Source: SAR92 clade bacterium (GTDB lineage: Bacteria; Pseudomonadota; Gammaproteobacteria; Pseudomonadales; Porticoccaceae). From it: DNA of 6,729 bases. The notes beneath the pieces are model-generated. The model saw nothing but the letters and a program-made list of their open reading frames with translations. It was not told the DNA's origin and did not search any database. The stretch spans positions 3,568 through 10,296 of the forward strand of contig JABBBF010000217.1 of NCBI GenBank assembly GCA_018607545.1, in the 5' to 3' direction. Each line of letters opens with the position of its first letter. The first letter of the stretch is position 1. This document shows, one piece after another, positions 1 to 6,729 of this stretch. The translations under genes were made by a program, and so were the position numbers.

Positions 1-867
1 GGAGGCGTTCATCTAATCCAGATGTTAAATATTCTCGAGGGCTGGGATTTAAATGCACTGGGGCATAACAGTGCCGCGTATCTGCATCGACTAGTTGAAT
101 CCATGCGTCGCGCCTATGCGGATCGCAGTTTGCATTTGGGAGACCCGGATTTCTATGCGGTTCCCGCCGAGCAGTTAATGGATAAGAGGTATGCGGCTAC
201 GCTGCGCGAACAGATTAATCCGATTAAAGCCAGTCGCTCTAAAGATATCAAGCCAGTGCCAGCCAGGGTTATTACTGAAAGTCCTGAGACCACCCATTAT
301 GCAACCTGGGATCGCTGGGGCAATGTGGTCAGCAATACCTACACAATTAACTTTTCCTATGGCAGTGGTATCTCTGTTGCCGGTGCTGGTTTCTTGCTTA
401 ACAATGAGATGGATGACTTTTCGTCAAAGCCTGGCTCTGCCAATGGCTATGGGCTGATCGGTGGCGAAGCCAATGCGATTGAGCCGGGCAAGCGACCGCT
501 GTCATCTATGACCCCAACCATTGTCTTTGACTCTCAGGGCGATGCAGTTGTGGCTACTGGTAGTCCCGGCGGCAGCACAATTATTACCGTGGTTTTACAG
601 ATGCTGTTAAATGTTATCGATTTTGATATGGGCATAGCTGAGGCGACTGCTGCACCGAGAATTCACCACCAGTGGCTGCCGGATACGCTTCGATATGAGC
701 GTGGTATCTCTGTTGATACGCTCAATCTTCTGACCGAAATGGGCCATATACTCGGTGAGCAGCCGGTGCGCCTGGGTGTTACCCAAAGTATTACCAGTGA
801 TAAGAATAAAATTAAATATGCGGCATCAGATCGGCGCAGGGAAGGGGCGGCAGCTATCGCAGAGTAG
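1..867 (+). CDS. ggt: Gamma-glutamyltransferase (glutathione hydrolase), 3' part
   Basis: Partial gene: the reading frame is already open at base 1, so the N-terminal half is outside the window; 288 codons plus a TAG stop are seen. The family transfers or hydrolyses the gamma-glutamyl group of glutathione, usually in the periplasm, after self-cleavage of a proenzyme. The visible part opens with the conserved GGVHLIQMLNILEG stretch at the end of the large subunit, then AYADRS and LGDPDF. The small subunit begins at the TTHY motif; its first Thr (codon 289-291) is the expected nucleophile and new N-terminus. Downstream are NNEMDDF (carboxylate-binding Asp), a lid-loop-like YGLIGGEANA, PLSSM (oxyanion serines) and GSPGGS. 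The first acidic position of NNEMDDF is Glu, as in mammalian enzymes, where E. coli has Gln. Nothing looks broken. The gene converges on the roxA-like gene with a 3-base gap. A related cephalosporin acylase is less likely because the lid loop is present. Confidence 0.95.
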   Translation, partial: GGVHLIQMLNILEGWDLNALGHNSAAYLHRLVESMRRAYADRSLHLGDPDFYAVPAEQLMDKRYAATLREQINPIKASRSKDIKPVPARVITESPETTHYATWDRWGNVVSNTYTINFSYGSGISVAGAGFLLNNEMDDFSSKPGSANGYGLIGGEANAIEPGKRPLSSMTPTIVFDSQGDAVVATGSPGGSTIITVVLQMLLNVIDFDMGIAEATAAPRIHHQWLPDTLRYERGISVDTLNLLTEMGHILGEQPVRLGVTQSITSDKNKIKYAASDRRREGAAAIAE

Positions 868-872
868 CTGCT
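849..872. terminator. Hairpin spanning two convergent gene ends (possible bidirectional terminator)
   Basis: GCAGCTA (850-856) and TAGCTGC (865-871) form a perfect 7-bp inverted repeat with an 8-base loop, extendable by one G-U pair (849/872). The ggt stop codon (865-867) lies inside the right arm, and the stop codon of the convergent gene (871-873 on the minus strand) overlaps its end. On the plus strand the stem is followed by a mixed pyrimidine tract rather than a clean U run; the minus strand has none. It may slow transcription from either side, but a classic intrinsic terminator is not shown. Confidence 0.3.
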
Positions 873-1800
873 AGTCTCTTTCGCCGTTGGTAAACGAGGT
901 GCCATCCTCTAGTACTGCTTTTCGTGTTTCTTCAGTTATGCCAACCAAATCTGGGTATTTCGGCATAGTCATATACTGGGCAAACCATTCGCCAAGTATC
1001 TTTTCATTATCCAGAGTTTCTTTTAGCAACTCGCGCACACTGGCAAGATGAGCCGCAGATATCTGCTGATTGGCCATTGCCGGTGTTAACGGTGGGTCGA
1101 TAAGATGATTGGGCAGGGCAACACCACTCAAGAGCTCGGTTGCCAGATCATCGAGCATTTCACTGACTGCCGGTGCCCGGAAGCCCACTGAAAAAGTCGT
1201 ACACTCTCCCATGGCCACACCGTGATGGGCAACTTTCGGTGGCAGGTAGAGCATATCGCCGGGTTCAAGCACCCATTCATCGACAGGCTCGAAGTTCTGA
1301 AGAATTTTTAGCTCTGTGTTGGCGACCAGAGGGCAATCGGCATCGCACTCACCACCAATCTGCCAGCGGCGCTTGCCAGCACCCTGCAATAAAAATACAT
1401 CGTAATAATCAAAGTGCGGGCCGACACTGCCACCATCAGCGGCATAGCTGACCATAATGTCATCCATACGCCACTTCGGCAGGAAATCAAATTTGTTGAG
1501 TATTTCAGCGACTTCAGGAACCCATAGGTCAACGGCCTGAACTAACAGCGTCCATTTATCAGCGGGAAGTTTGGCAAAGGTTTCCTCGGTGAAAGGGCCG
1601 CACTGAAGCTGCCAGTCTTGCTCGACAACAATTCGCGATTCGACTTCTTCTTCAAGAGCCAGACCGGCCAGTTCATCGGCATCGATCGGCGCTTCAAAGT
1701 TGGCAATAGCATTGCGTATCAGCAGCGGTTTCTTCTGCCAGTACTCGGCTAGAAACTGCTGTTTGCTGATATTTCCTAAGATAGAGGTAATAGCTGTCAC
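871..1800 (-). CDS. roxA: JmjC/cupin 2-oxoglutarate oxygenase, RoxA/YcfD-like (uL16 arginine hydroxylase), C-terminally short
   Basis: 309 codons with a GTG start. The family (E. coli RoxA, formerly YcfD) uses Fe(II) and 2-oxoglutarate to hydroxylate an arginine of ribosomal protein uL16. Visible landmarks are the N-terminal YWQKKPLLIRNA, DELAGLALEEEVESR, the double-stranded beta-helix core with HxD (His129, Asp131 in GPHFDYYDVF), the distal iron ligand His192 in PPKVAHHG, and Arg144 in GKRRW, which aligns with the 2-oxoglutarate-binding Arg140 of E. coli as I recall it. The catalytic half is therefore intact. E. coli RoxA is 373 residues with a C-terminal winged-helix domain; this protein stops soon after EDGTSFTNG, at the start of that domain, so roughly 65 residues are missing. 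The start lies 3 bases after the purB stop, with no strong Shine-Dalgarno, suggesting translational coupling to purB. Substrate is inferred from the family only. Confidence 0.88.
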   Translation of the reverse strand: MTAITSILGNISKQQFLAEYWQKKPLLIRNAIANFEAPIDADELAGLALEEEVESRIVVEQDWQLQCGPFTEETFAKLPADKWTLLVQAVDLWVPEVAEILNKFDFLPKWRMDDIMVSYAADGGSVGPHFDYYDVFLLQGAGKRRWQIGGECDADCPLVANTELKILQNFEPVDEWVLEPGDMLYLPPKVAHHGVAMGECTTFSVGFRAPAVSEMLDDLATELLSGVALPNHLIDPPLTPAMANQQISAAHLASVRELLKETLDNEKILGEWFAQYMTMPKYPDLVGITEETRKAVLEDGTSFTNGERD

Positions 1801-1803
1801 CGC

Positions 1804-3204
<1,401 letters not shown>

Positions 3205-3215
3205 TTAAGGCGCAC

Positions 3216-3244
3216 ATGATAACGGAAAGCGCTGCAGGTTTCAG
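3216..3244 (-). promoter_or_regulatory. Candidate sigma-70-type promoter for purB
   Basis: Minus strand: CTGAAA (3239-3244; 4 of 6 to TTGACA), a 17-base spacer, then TATCAT (3216-3221; 5 of 6 to TATAAT). Transcription would begin near 3209, about 29 bases before the preferred purB ATG. It lies in the only sizeable gap (about 94 bases) between hflD and purB, which fits purB having its own promoter. Motif match alone; not proof. Confidence 0.4.
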
Positions 3245-3274
3245 CCGCTTTAGCTTTTTATATAAGCGTTTGTA

Positions 3275-3892
3275 TTAGTCTTTTAAGGCGGCGATAAGCG
3301 CCTTGCGATAGAAGACCAGATGGTATTTCCTGCCGCCTAACTGGCGCCATAGAACAGCGCTTCGCACTGCAGAAAATAGCATGCAGCGAATGCGTTCGGC
3401 AACATTGGGTTGCTGCAAGTAGATGGCATTGCCTTTGACCTGTATGCGCTGCCGCAATTTGCTGATGCTCTGTTGATAGAGTGAGGCGAGGTTGGCAAAG
3501 ACATTGTCGTGAACCATTGAAAAGTGTTGAGCCTGTCGATTGGCGCTCTCTATGCCCGTGGCAATAGTCTCGAGCATTTCAGGTCGACTGCTGAGCTGAC
3601 GCTCGATACTTAAGACTGACAGTGCATAACTAAGACAATTTAGGGAATAGGCGGTGCTTTTCTTGCGCTCACCGAGCAGGGTTGTAATGGCATCTACACC
3701 TGTCTGTAAATTATCGGCTGGGCCATATATATCGTGCAGAGAGCTGGGATTCTGGTTGAGCAGGGCTGCCATAGACAATTTGATATCGTCGATATCTGCC
3801 TCACCGCTATTGGCCAGCACATCGACAAGATGACAGGCTTGAAAAACAGCCGCTAGAGCTAGTGCCTGATCGGTAGTTGGTTTTTTAAACAT
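3275..3892 (-). CDS. hflD: HflD family protein
   Basis: 205 codons from ATG 3892 (E. coli HflD 213). HflD (YcfC) is a mostly helical, peripherally membrane-associated protein. In E. coli it binds the phage lambda CII protein and favours lytic growth; its normal cell role is not established. Family features seen: an N-terminal helix [18 protein letters not shown], the conserved LNQNPSS segment at about residues 44-50, [33 protein letters not shown], and near the C-terminus [23 protein letters not shown]. The frame extends 13 codons upstream to a TTG inside mnmA, but homology to E. coli starts near the ATG, which is preferred. The start overlaps the end of mnmA by 8 bases (ATG 3890-3892, mnmA stop 3885-3887), so translation is probably coupled. 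The mnmA-hflD pair is a conserved gammaproteobacterial neighbourhood and supports the call. Confidence 0.93.
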   Translation of the reverse strand: MFKKPTTDQALALAAVFQACHLVDVLANSGEADIDDIKLSMAALLNQNPSSLHDIYGPADNLQTGVDAITTLLGERKKSTAYSLNCLSYALSVLSIERQLSSRPEMLETIATGIESANRQAQHFSMVHDNVFANLASLYQQSISKLRQRIQVKGNAIYLQQPNVAERIRCMLFSAVRSAVLWRQLGGRKYHLVFYRKALIAALKD

Positions 3893-4985
3893 CAGCACTA
3901 TTCCAGGTGCTATCAATAGCTCCACCGCCAAGGCAGTGATCTTCCAGATAAAAGACCACTGACTGGCCCGGTGTTACAGCGCGCTGTGGGTTGGTAAAGC
4001 TCACTTCACAGCCGGACTCGGTTGGCGTGACAAGACATTCCTGGTCCGGTTGACGATAACGGGTTTTCGCCATGCAGGTTAAGGGCTCCTGTGGCGTGCC
4101 ATTGATCCAGTTCAAGCCCTCAGCTTTTAACCTGTCGGTAAACAGCAGTGGGTGTTGGCCACCCTGACCGACTACCAGAATATTATTGACTAGGTCTTTC
4201 TGCAGGCTGTACCAGGGTTCATCGCTGGTGCTGTTTTTAACACCGCCAATACCTAGCCCCTGGCGCTGCCCCAAGGTGTAGAACATCAGCCCCTGGTGTT
4301 GACCGATAATATCGCCTTCAGCGGTCACCATATCGCCGGGTTGGGCAGGAATATATTGCTCGAGAAAGTCTTTAAAGCGTCGCTCACCGATAAAGCAAAT
4401 ACCGGTGCTATCCTTTTTACTCGAGGTAACAAAACCCTGCTCCTCGGCAATTTTGCGCACTTCGGGTTTTTCTAATTCTCCCACCGGAAACAGCGAGCGG
4501 GCAAATGCCTCCTGAGTCACCGCATGGAGAAAATAGCTCTGATCTTTGTTGTTATCCAGCCCTTTTAACAGGTGAGTCTGGCCGTCAATAGTTGCTGCGC
4601 GACTGTAATGGCCGGTAGCGATCAGGTCGGCGCCGAGTATCTGAGCATAGTCGAGAAAGACTTTAAATTTGATTTCCCGGTTACAGAGGATATCTGGGTT
4701 GGGTGTGCGGCCAGCGCGATATTCATCGAGAAAATATTCAAAGACATTATCCCAGTAGTCGGCGGCAAAGTTGGCGGTGTGCAGGGGAATATTCAGCTTG
4801 TCGCAAACCTGCTGGGCATCGGCCAGATCGGCCTTGGCGGTGCAGTATTCGGTATCGTCGTCTTCGTCCCAGTTTTTCATAAACAGGCCCTCGACTTCGT
4901 AACCCTGCTCAATCAACAGGTAGGCAGCGACTGAGGAGTCGACACCACCGGACATACCCACTATAACTTTTTGCGATTTACTCAT
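3885..4985 (-). CDS. mnmA: tRNA-specific 2-thiouridylase MnmA
   Basis: 366 codons with an ATG start (E. coli MnmA 368). The enzyme adenylates U34 of tRNA-Glu, -Gln and -Lys and replaces O2 with sulfur delivered by the Tus relay, helping accurate decoding. Motifs: the ATP-binding PP-loop GMSGGVDSS (residues 10-18), the NWDEDDD acidic stretch, [12 protein letters not shown] with catalytic Cys101, [16 protein letters not shown], and [12 protein letters not shown] with the second catalytic Cys197. The C-terminal beta-barrel segment ends in [17 protein letters not shown]. All key residues are present. Ahead of it is a 57-base gap after nudJ, carrying an imperfect palindrome next to a modest GGTGA ribosome site 3 bases from the ATG. 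The 3' end overlaps hflD by 8 bases. It is likely part of the leftward rluE-nudJ-mnmA-hflD transcript. Confidence 0.97.
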   Translation of the reverse strand: MSKSQKVIVGMSGGVDSSVAAYLLIEQGYEVEGLFMKNWDEDDDTEYCTAKADLADAQQVCDKLNIPLHTANFAADYWDNVFEYFLDEYRAGRTPNPDILCNREIKFKVFLDYAQILGADLIATGHYSRAATIDGQTHLLKGLDNNKDQSYFLHAVTQEAFARSLFPVGELEKPEVRKIAEEQGFVTSSKKDSTGICFIGERRFKDFLEQYIPAQPGDMVTAEGDIIGQHQGLMFYTLGQRQGLGIGGVKNSTSDEPWYSLQKDLVNNILVVGQGGQHPLLFTDRLKAEGLNWINGTPQEPLTCMAKTRYRQPDQECLVTPTESGCEVSFTNPQRAVTPGQSVVFYLEDHCLGGGAIDSTWNSADV

Positions 4986-4993
4986 TGTTCACC

Positions 4994-5009
4994 AGGCTAA
5001 ATTTGGCCT
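4994..5009. repeat. 16-bp imperfect palindrome just upstream of mnmA
   Basis: The 16 bases agree with their own reverse complement at 14 positions: AGGC and GCCT arms around an AT-rich centre. It directly abuts the mnmA ribosome binding region on the minus strand. It could be a protein site or a small RNA hairpin (4-bp stem, 8-base loop) in the nudJ-mnmA leader. It is short enough to have arisen by chance. Confidence 0.35.
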
Positions 5010-5042
5010 CTTAACTTTAAGCGGGTAACTATAAAGCTTTTA

Positions 5043-5489
5043 CTAAAGAGTGTTGCGAAAAATTTCCATAGGAAAAATACGCTTTTCCAGATAATCATTA
5101 AGGCAGTTTAATACCCCGGGGCTGCGATGGTGCTCTGCGTTTTGTTCAATCTCAGCGGCGCTCATCCACAGGGCATAATCTATATCTGGATCTATGGTCG
5201 CCTCTGTATCCAGATGCAGCGGTGTCGCCACAAAAGTCAGGCGGTAGTACGTAACACCGGTTGTCTCCGCAAAGTAGGTCGAGATACCAAGGAATCCGCT
5301 GACCGCTACAACCCAGCCGGTCTCTTCATGGGTTTCACGCAGGGCTGCAGCAATAATATCTTCACCGGGCTCAACATGACCCGCCGGTTGGTTTATATAT
5401 TGACGATCACCTTTGGTCTCTTTGACCATTAAAAACTGACCGTCTCTTTCGACGACAGTGGCGACTGTTAAGTGGATTTTATCCGGCAA
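5043..5489 (-). CDS. nudJ: Nudix phosphohydrolase NudJ
   Basis: 148 codons with a TTG start (E. coli NudJ, formerly YmfB, 153). The family removes phosphate from nucleoside di- and triphosphates and from the thiamine precursor HMP-PP. The complete Nudix box (pattern GX5EX7REUXEEXGU) is seen at residues 37-59, from G37 through E43, R51-E52 and E55-E56 to W59, giving the metal-binding glutamates. Before it are HLTVATVV and NQPAGHVEPGE; after it YRLTFVATPL and DIDYALWMSAAEI. NQPAGH and the nearby C-terminal PMEIF match NudJ, and position between rluE and mnmA agrees with E. coli gene order. TTG is the most upstream start in the frame before a stop, is preceded by AAGGG at 7 bases, and gives the N-terminus expected from E. 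coli. It begins 2 bases after the rluE stop. Preferred substrate cannot be read from sequence. Confidence 0.92.
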   Translation of the reverse strand: MPDKIHLTVATVVERDGQFLMVKETKGDRQYINQPAGHVEPGEDIIAAALRETHEETGWVVAVSGFLGISTYFAETTGVTYYRLTFVATPLHLDTEATIDPDIDYALWMSAAEIEQNAEHHRSPGVLNCLNDYLEKRIFPMEIFRNTL

Positions 5490-5491
5490 GT

Positions 5492-6118
5492 TTAAACCCT
5501 TCTTCTGGCATGTTTGTTTGGTTTACGCTTAGTTTTATTTGCAGCAGGGCGTTTAGCTGTTTTTTTCGAAGCGGGCATATGCACAGTTTCAACAAGATAT
5601 TCACCCAGCTCAATATTATCTAATGTCCAGTCACCAATCGCGGCCCTTACCAGTCGCAGGGTTGGCAGTCCAACTACCGCAGTCATGCGACGTACCTGGC
5701 GATTGCGACCTTCGTTAATGACAATTTCCATCCAGCTATCAGTGACAGTCCGGCGCTGGCGTATGGGCGGAACCCGCGGCCACAGGCTGGGTTCATCAAT
5801 AGGGCGACAGCTAACCGCCTTGGCCATACCGTCTTTTAGTTCAACTCCGGCAAGTAGCTTGTTGCAGTCAACCTCGGATACCTGACCTTCAACCTGCACC
5901 CAATAAGTTTTGTTGAGCTTAAACTTAGGGCTGCTGATCTGTGCCTGCAACTGGCCATCATCGGTTAATAATAGAAGGCCCTCTGAGTCATAGTCGAGGC
6001 GGCCGGCAGCATAGACTGCTTTGATATCAATATAGTCAGCAAGGGTCTTTCTGCCGTTATCGTCGGTAAATTGACTTAAGACATTGAAGGGTTTGTTGAA
6101 TAAAACCAGTTTCGACAC
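5492..6118 (-). CDS. rluE: 23S rRNA pseudouridine synthase RluE
   Basis: 208 codons with a GTG start (E. coli RluE, formerly YmfC, 217). In E. coli it makes pseudouridine 2457 of 23S rRNA, near the peptidyl transferase centre. It is an RsuA-type synthase without a visible S4 domain. Seen: LVLFNKPFNVLSQFTD (residues 4-19), GRKTLADYI, the catalytic motif AGRLDYDSEGLLLLT with Asp42, WPRVPPIRQRR (residues 113-123), and EGRNRQVRRMTAVVG with PTLRLVR in the C-terminal part. QFTD with GRKTL and the PPIR motif favour RluE over RsuA or RluB. A very basic tail of about 28 residues follows (separate entry). The leader has only a weak GAGA site about 8 bases before GTG. It is divergent from icd, as in E. 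coli, and heads the leftward cluster. Confidence 0.94.
   Translation of the reverse strand: MSKLVLFNKPFNVLSQFTDDNGRKTLADYIDIKAVYAAGRLDYDSEGLLLLTDDGQLQAQISSPKFKLNKTYWVQVEGQVSEVDCNKLLAGVELKDGMAKAVSCRPIDEPSLWPRVPPIRQRRTVTDSWMEIVINEGRNRQVRRMTAVVGLPTLRLVRAAIGDWTLDNIELGEYLVETVHMPASKKTAKRPAANKTKRKPNKHARRRV
5495..5578 (-). other. Basic C-terminal tail of RluE
   Basis: Residues 181-208 of the rluE product contain 12 Lys/Arg in 28 positions and no acidic residue, ending HARRRV. Such tails are usually disordered and bind RNA. E. coli RluE, as I recall it, has its basic extension at the N-terminus instead; the present protein starts directly at the core. Role in rRNA binding is inferred. Confidence 0.7.
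5497..5501 (-). promoter_or_regulatory. Ribosome binding site supporting the TTG start of nudJ
   Basis: AAGGG on the minus strand, 7 bases before TTG 5489 and lying inside the last codons of rluE. The spacing is near ideal. No ATG or GTG lies in frame between this TTG and the preceding in-frame stop, so the TTG is the likely initiation codon. Confidence 0.6.
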
Positions 6119-6140
6119 AAATATTCTCAGTTTTTTGCCA

Positions 6141-6163
6141 TTGTAAAGGAAACAGAGTTACAA
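6141..6163. repeat. Inverted repeat TTGTAA-N11-TTACAA in the rluE-icd divergent region
   Basis: Two perfect 6-base arms (6141-6146 and 6158-6163) are separated by 11 bases, so arm centres are 17 bases apart. It sits 20 bases upstream of the candidate icd -10 element and just upstream of the rluE start. The layout would suit a dimeric regulator controlling either gene. A third TTACAA lies at 6209-6214. The arms are short and AT-rich, so chance is possible. Confidence 0.35.
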
Positions 6164-6175
6164 AAAAGGGTCAAG

Positions 6176-6204
6176 ATAATGCTAAAATAGGCGCTTCCGG
6201 TAAA
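6176..6204 (-). promoter_or_regulatory. Candidate promoter for rluE (weak)
   Basis: Minus strand: TTTACC (6199-6204; 4 of 6), a 17-base spacer, then CATTAT (6176-6181; 4 of 6). It overlaps the candidate icd -10 element, so the two promoters would compete. It is a weak match; TACAAT closer to the gene (6140-6145) is a better -10 but has no suitable -35. Confidence 0.22.
6180..6188 (+). promoter_or_regulatory. Candidate extended -10 promoter element for icd
   Basis: TGCTAAAAT combines the extended TG dinucleotide with TAAAAT (5 of 6 to TATAAT). No good -35 hexamer lies 16-18 bases upstream, but extended -10 promoters can do without one. Transcription would start near 6195, giving an icd leader of about 54 bases. 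Motif-based only. Confidence 0.4.
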
Positions 6205-6238
6205 ACTTTTACAAACTTAACAAACATATCAACCCTGC

Positions 6239-6242
6239 GGAG
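6239..6242 (+). promoter_or_regulatory. Ribosome binding site deciding the icd start
   Basis: GGAG is 3 bases before the ATG at 6246 and 6 bases before the adjacent in-frame ATG at 6249. The spacing favours the second ATG, which also gives the MGYQ start I recall for Pseudomonas Icd. Confidence 0.6.
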
Positions 6243-6248
6243 ACTATG

Positions 6249-6729
6249 ATGGGATACCAGCATATCCAGATTCCACAATCTGGTGAAAAAATTACAGTAA
6301 ATTCAGACTTTTCACTTAACGTTTCAAACCAGCCAATTATTCCCTTTATCGAAGGTGATGGTATTGGTGTAGATATTACGCCTGTAATGATCAAGGTGAT
6401 CGATGCCGCAGTCGAAAAAGCCTATGCCGGTGAAAAGAAAATCTCTTGGATGGAAGTCTACTGTGGCGAGAAAGCCGCAGAGATCTACGAAGGTGATTGG
6501 TTCCCCGCTGAAACACTGGAAGCGGTTAAAGATTACGCAGTATCCATTAAAGGCCCGCTGACGACTCCTGTAGGCGGCGGTTTCCGTTCACTCAACGTAG
6601 CACTGCGTCAAGAGCTCGACCTGTTTGTATGCCAGCGTCCAGTGCGCTGGTTTGAAGGCGTTCCCTCACCCGTAAAAGAGCCTAACAAAGTTGATATGTG
6701 CATCTTCCGTGAGAACTCAGAAGATATCT
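6249..6729 (+). CDS. icd: NADP-dependent isocitrate dehydrogenase, 5' part
   Basis: 160 codons are visible before the right edge cuts the gene; the family is about 416-418 residues. The enzyme oxidises isocitrate to 2-oxoglutarate and CO2 with NADP in the TCA cycle. Seen: [13 protein letters not shown] (residues 31-43), [26 protein letters not shown] (99-111), and RSLNVALRQ (113-121). Ser114 corresponds to E. coli Ser113, which binds isocitrate and is the site phosphorylated by Ace[21 protein letters not shown] and FRENSEDI follow. This is the homodimeric E. coli/Pseudomonas type, not the monomeric one. Two ATGs stand in tandem (6246 and 6249); the second is preferred on ribosome-site spacing. 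The gene is divergent from rluE with a 130-base regulatory gap. Confidence 0.96.
   Translation, partial: MGYQHIQIPQSGEKITVNSDFSLNVSNQPIIPFIEGDGIGVDITPVMIKVIDAAVEKAYAGEKKISWMEVYCGEKAAEIYEGDWFPAETLEAVKDYAVSIKGPLTTPVGGGFRSLNVALRQELDLFVCQRPVRWFEGVPSPVKEPNKVDMCIFRENSEDI

Noticed and set aside
3260..3275. PurR-box-like sequence upstream of purB
   Set aside because: Only 10 of 16 positions fit the E. coli consensus as I recall it, and one arm is poor.
3255..3275. Possible terminator hairpin after hflD
   Set aside because: Only a 5-bp CGCTT/AAGCG pairing with a long loop and no following U run on the minus strand.
3893..3931. Upstream TTG start for hflD giving 13 more residues
   Set aside because: It lies inside mnmA, is a rare start codon, and the added residues have no counterpart in E. 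coli HflD; the ATG at 3892 has a typical short overlap.
6140..6174. TTGACC (6169-6174) and TACAAT (6140-6145) on the minus strand as an rluE promoter
   Set aside because: The hexamers are 23 bases apart, well beyond the usual 16-18.

Overview
The window looks like an ordinary chromosomal segment of a gammaproteobacterium outside the Enterobacterales. All eight genes have close family matches in that class. The order icd / rluE-nudJ-mnmA-hflD-purB-(roxA/ycfD) follows the arrangement known from Escherichia coli, but phoPQ, which lies between purB and ycfD in E. coli, is absent here. The icd start and protein sequence resemble the Pseudomonas type, and base composition is near balanced. A marine Cellvibrionales/Pseudomonadales-type organism is a reasonable guess, but the sequence cannot fix it.

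Layout. Bases 1-867 (+) hold the 3' part of a gamma-glutamyltransferase gene, including the catalytic threonine. It ends three bases from the end of a convergent gene (871-1800, -) for a JmjC/cupin ribosomal oxygenase of the RoxA/YcfD type, which lacks most of the usual C-terminal domain. Upstream of that on the minus strand follow purB (start corrected to 3180), hflD (start corrected to 3892), mnmA, nudJ (TTG start) and rluE (GTG start). These genes are tightly packed, with gaps of 2-3 bases or an 8-base overlap at three junctions. They probably form one or two transcription units read leftwards; a candidate promoter in the hflD-purB gap may serve purB-roxA separately. At 6119-6248 a divergent promoter region separates rluE from icd, whose first 160 codons run off the right edge.

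Functionally the minus-strand cluster is mostly RNA and ribosome maintenance: RluE (23S rRNA pseudouridine), MnmA (tRNA 2-thiouridine) and RoxA-like (ribosomal protein uL16 arginine hydroxylation). With these are NudJ (nucleotide/HMP-PP phosphohydrolase), HflD (membrane-associated, poorly understood) and PurB (purine synthesis). Icd is the TCA-cycle NADP isocitrate dehydrogenase, and gamma-glutamyltransferase handles exported glutathione.

I see no RNA genes, mobile elements, CRISPR arrays or sign of an undescribed multi-gene system. The points worth a second look are the shortened RoxA-like protein at a synteny break, a basic tail at the C-terminus of RluE, and small palindromes in two leader regions.
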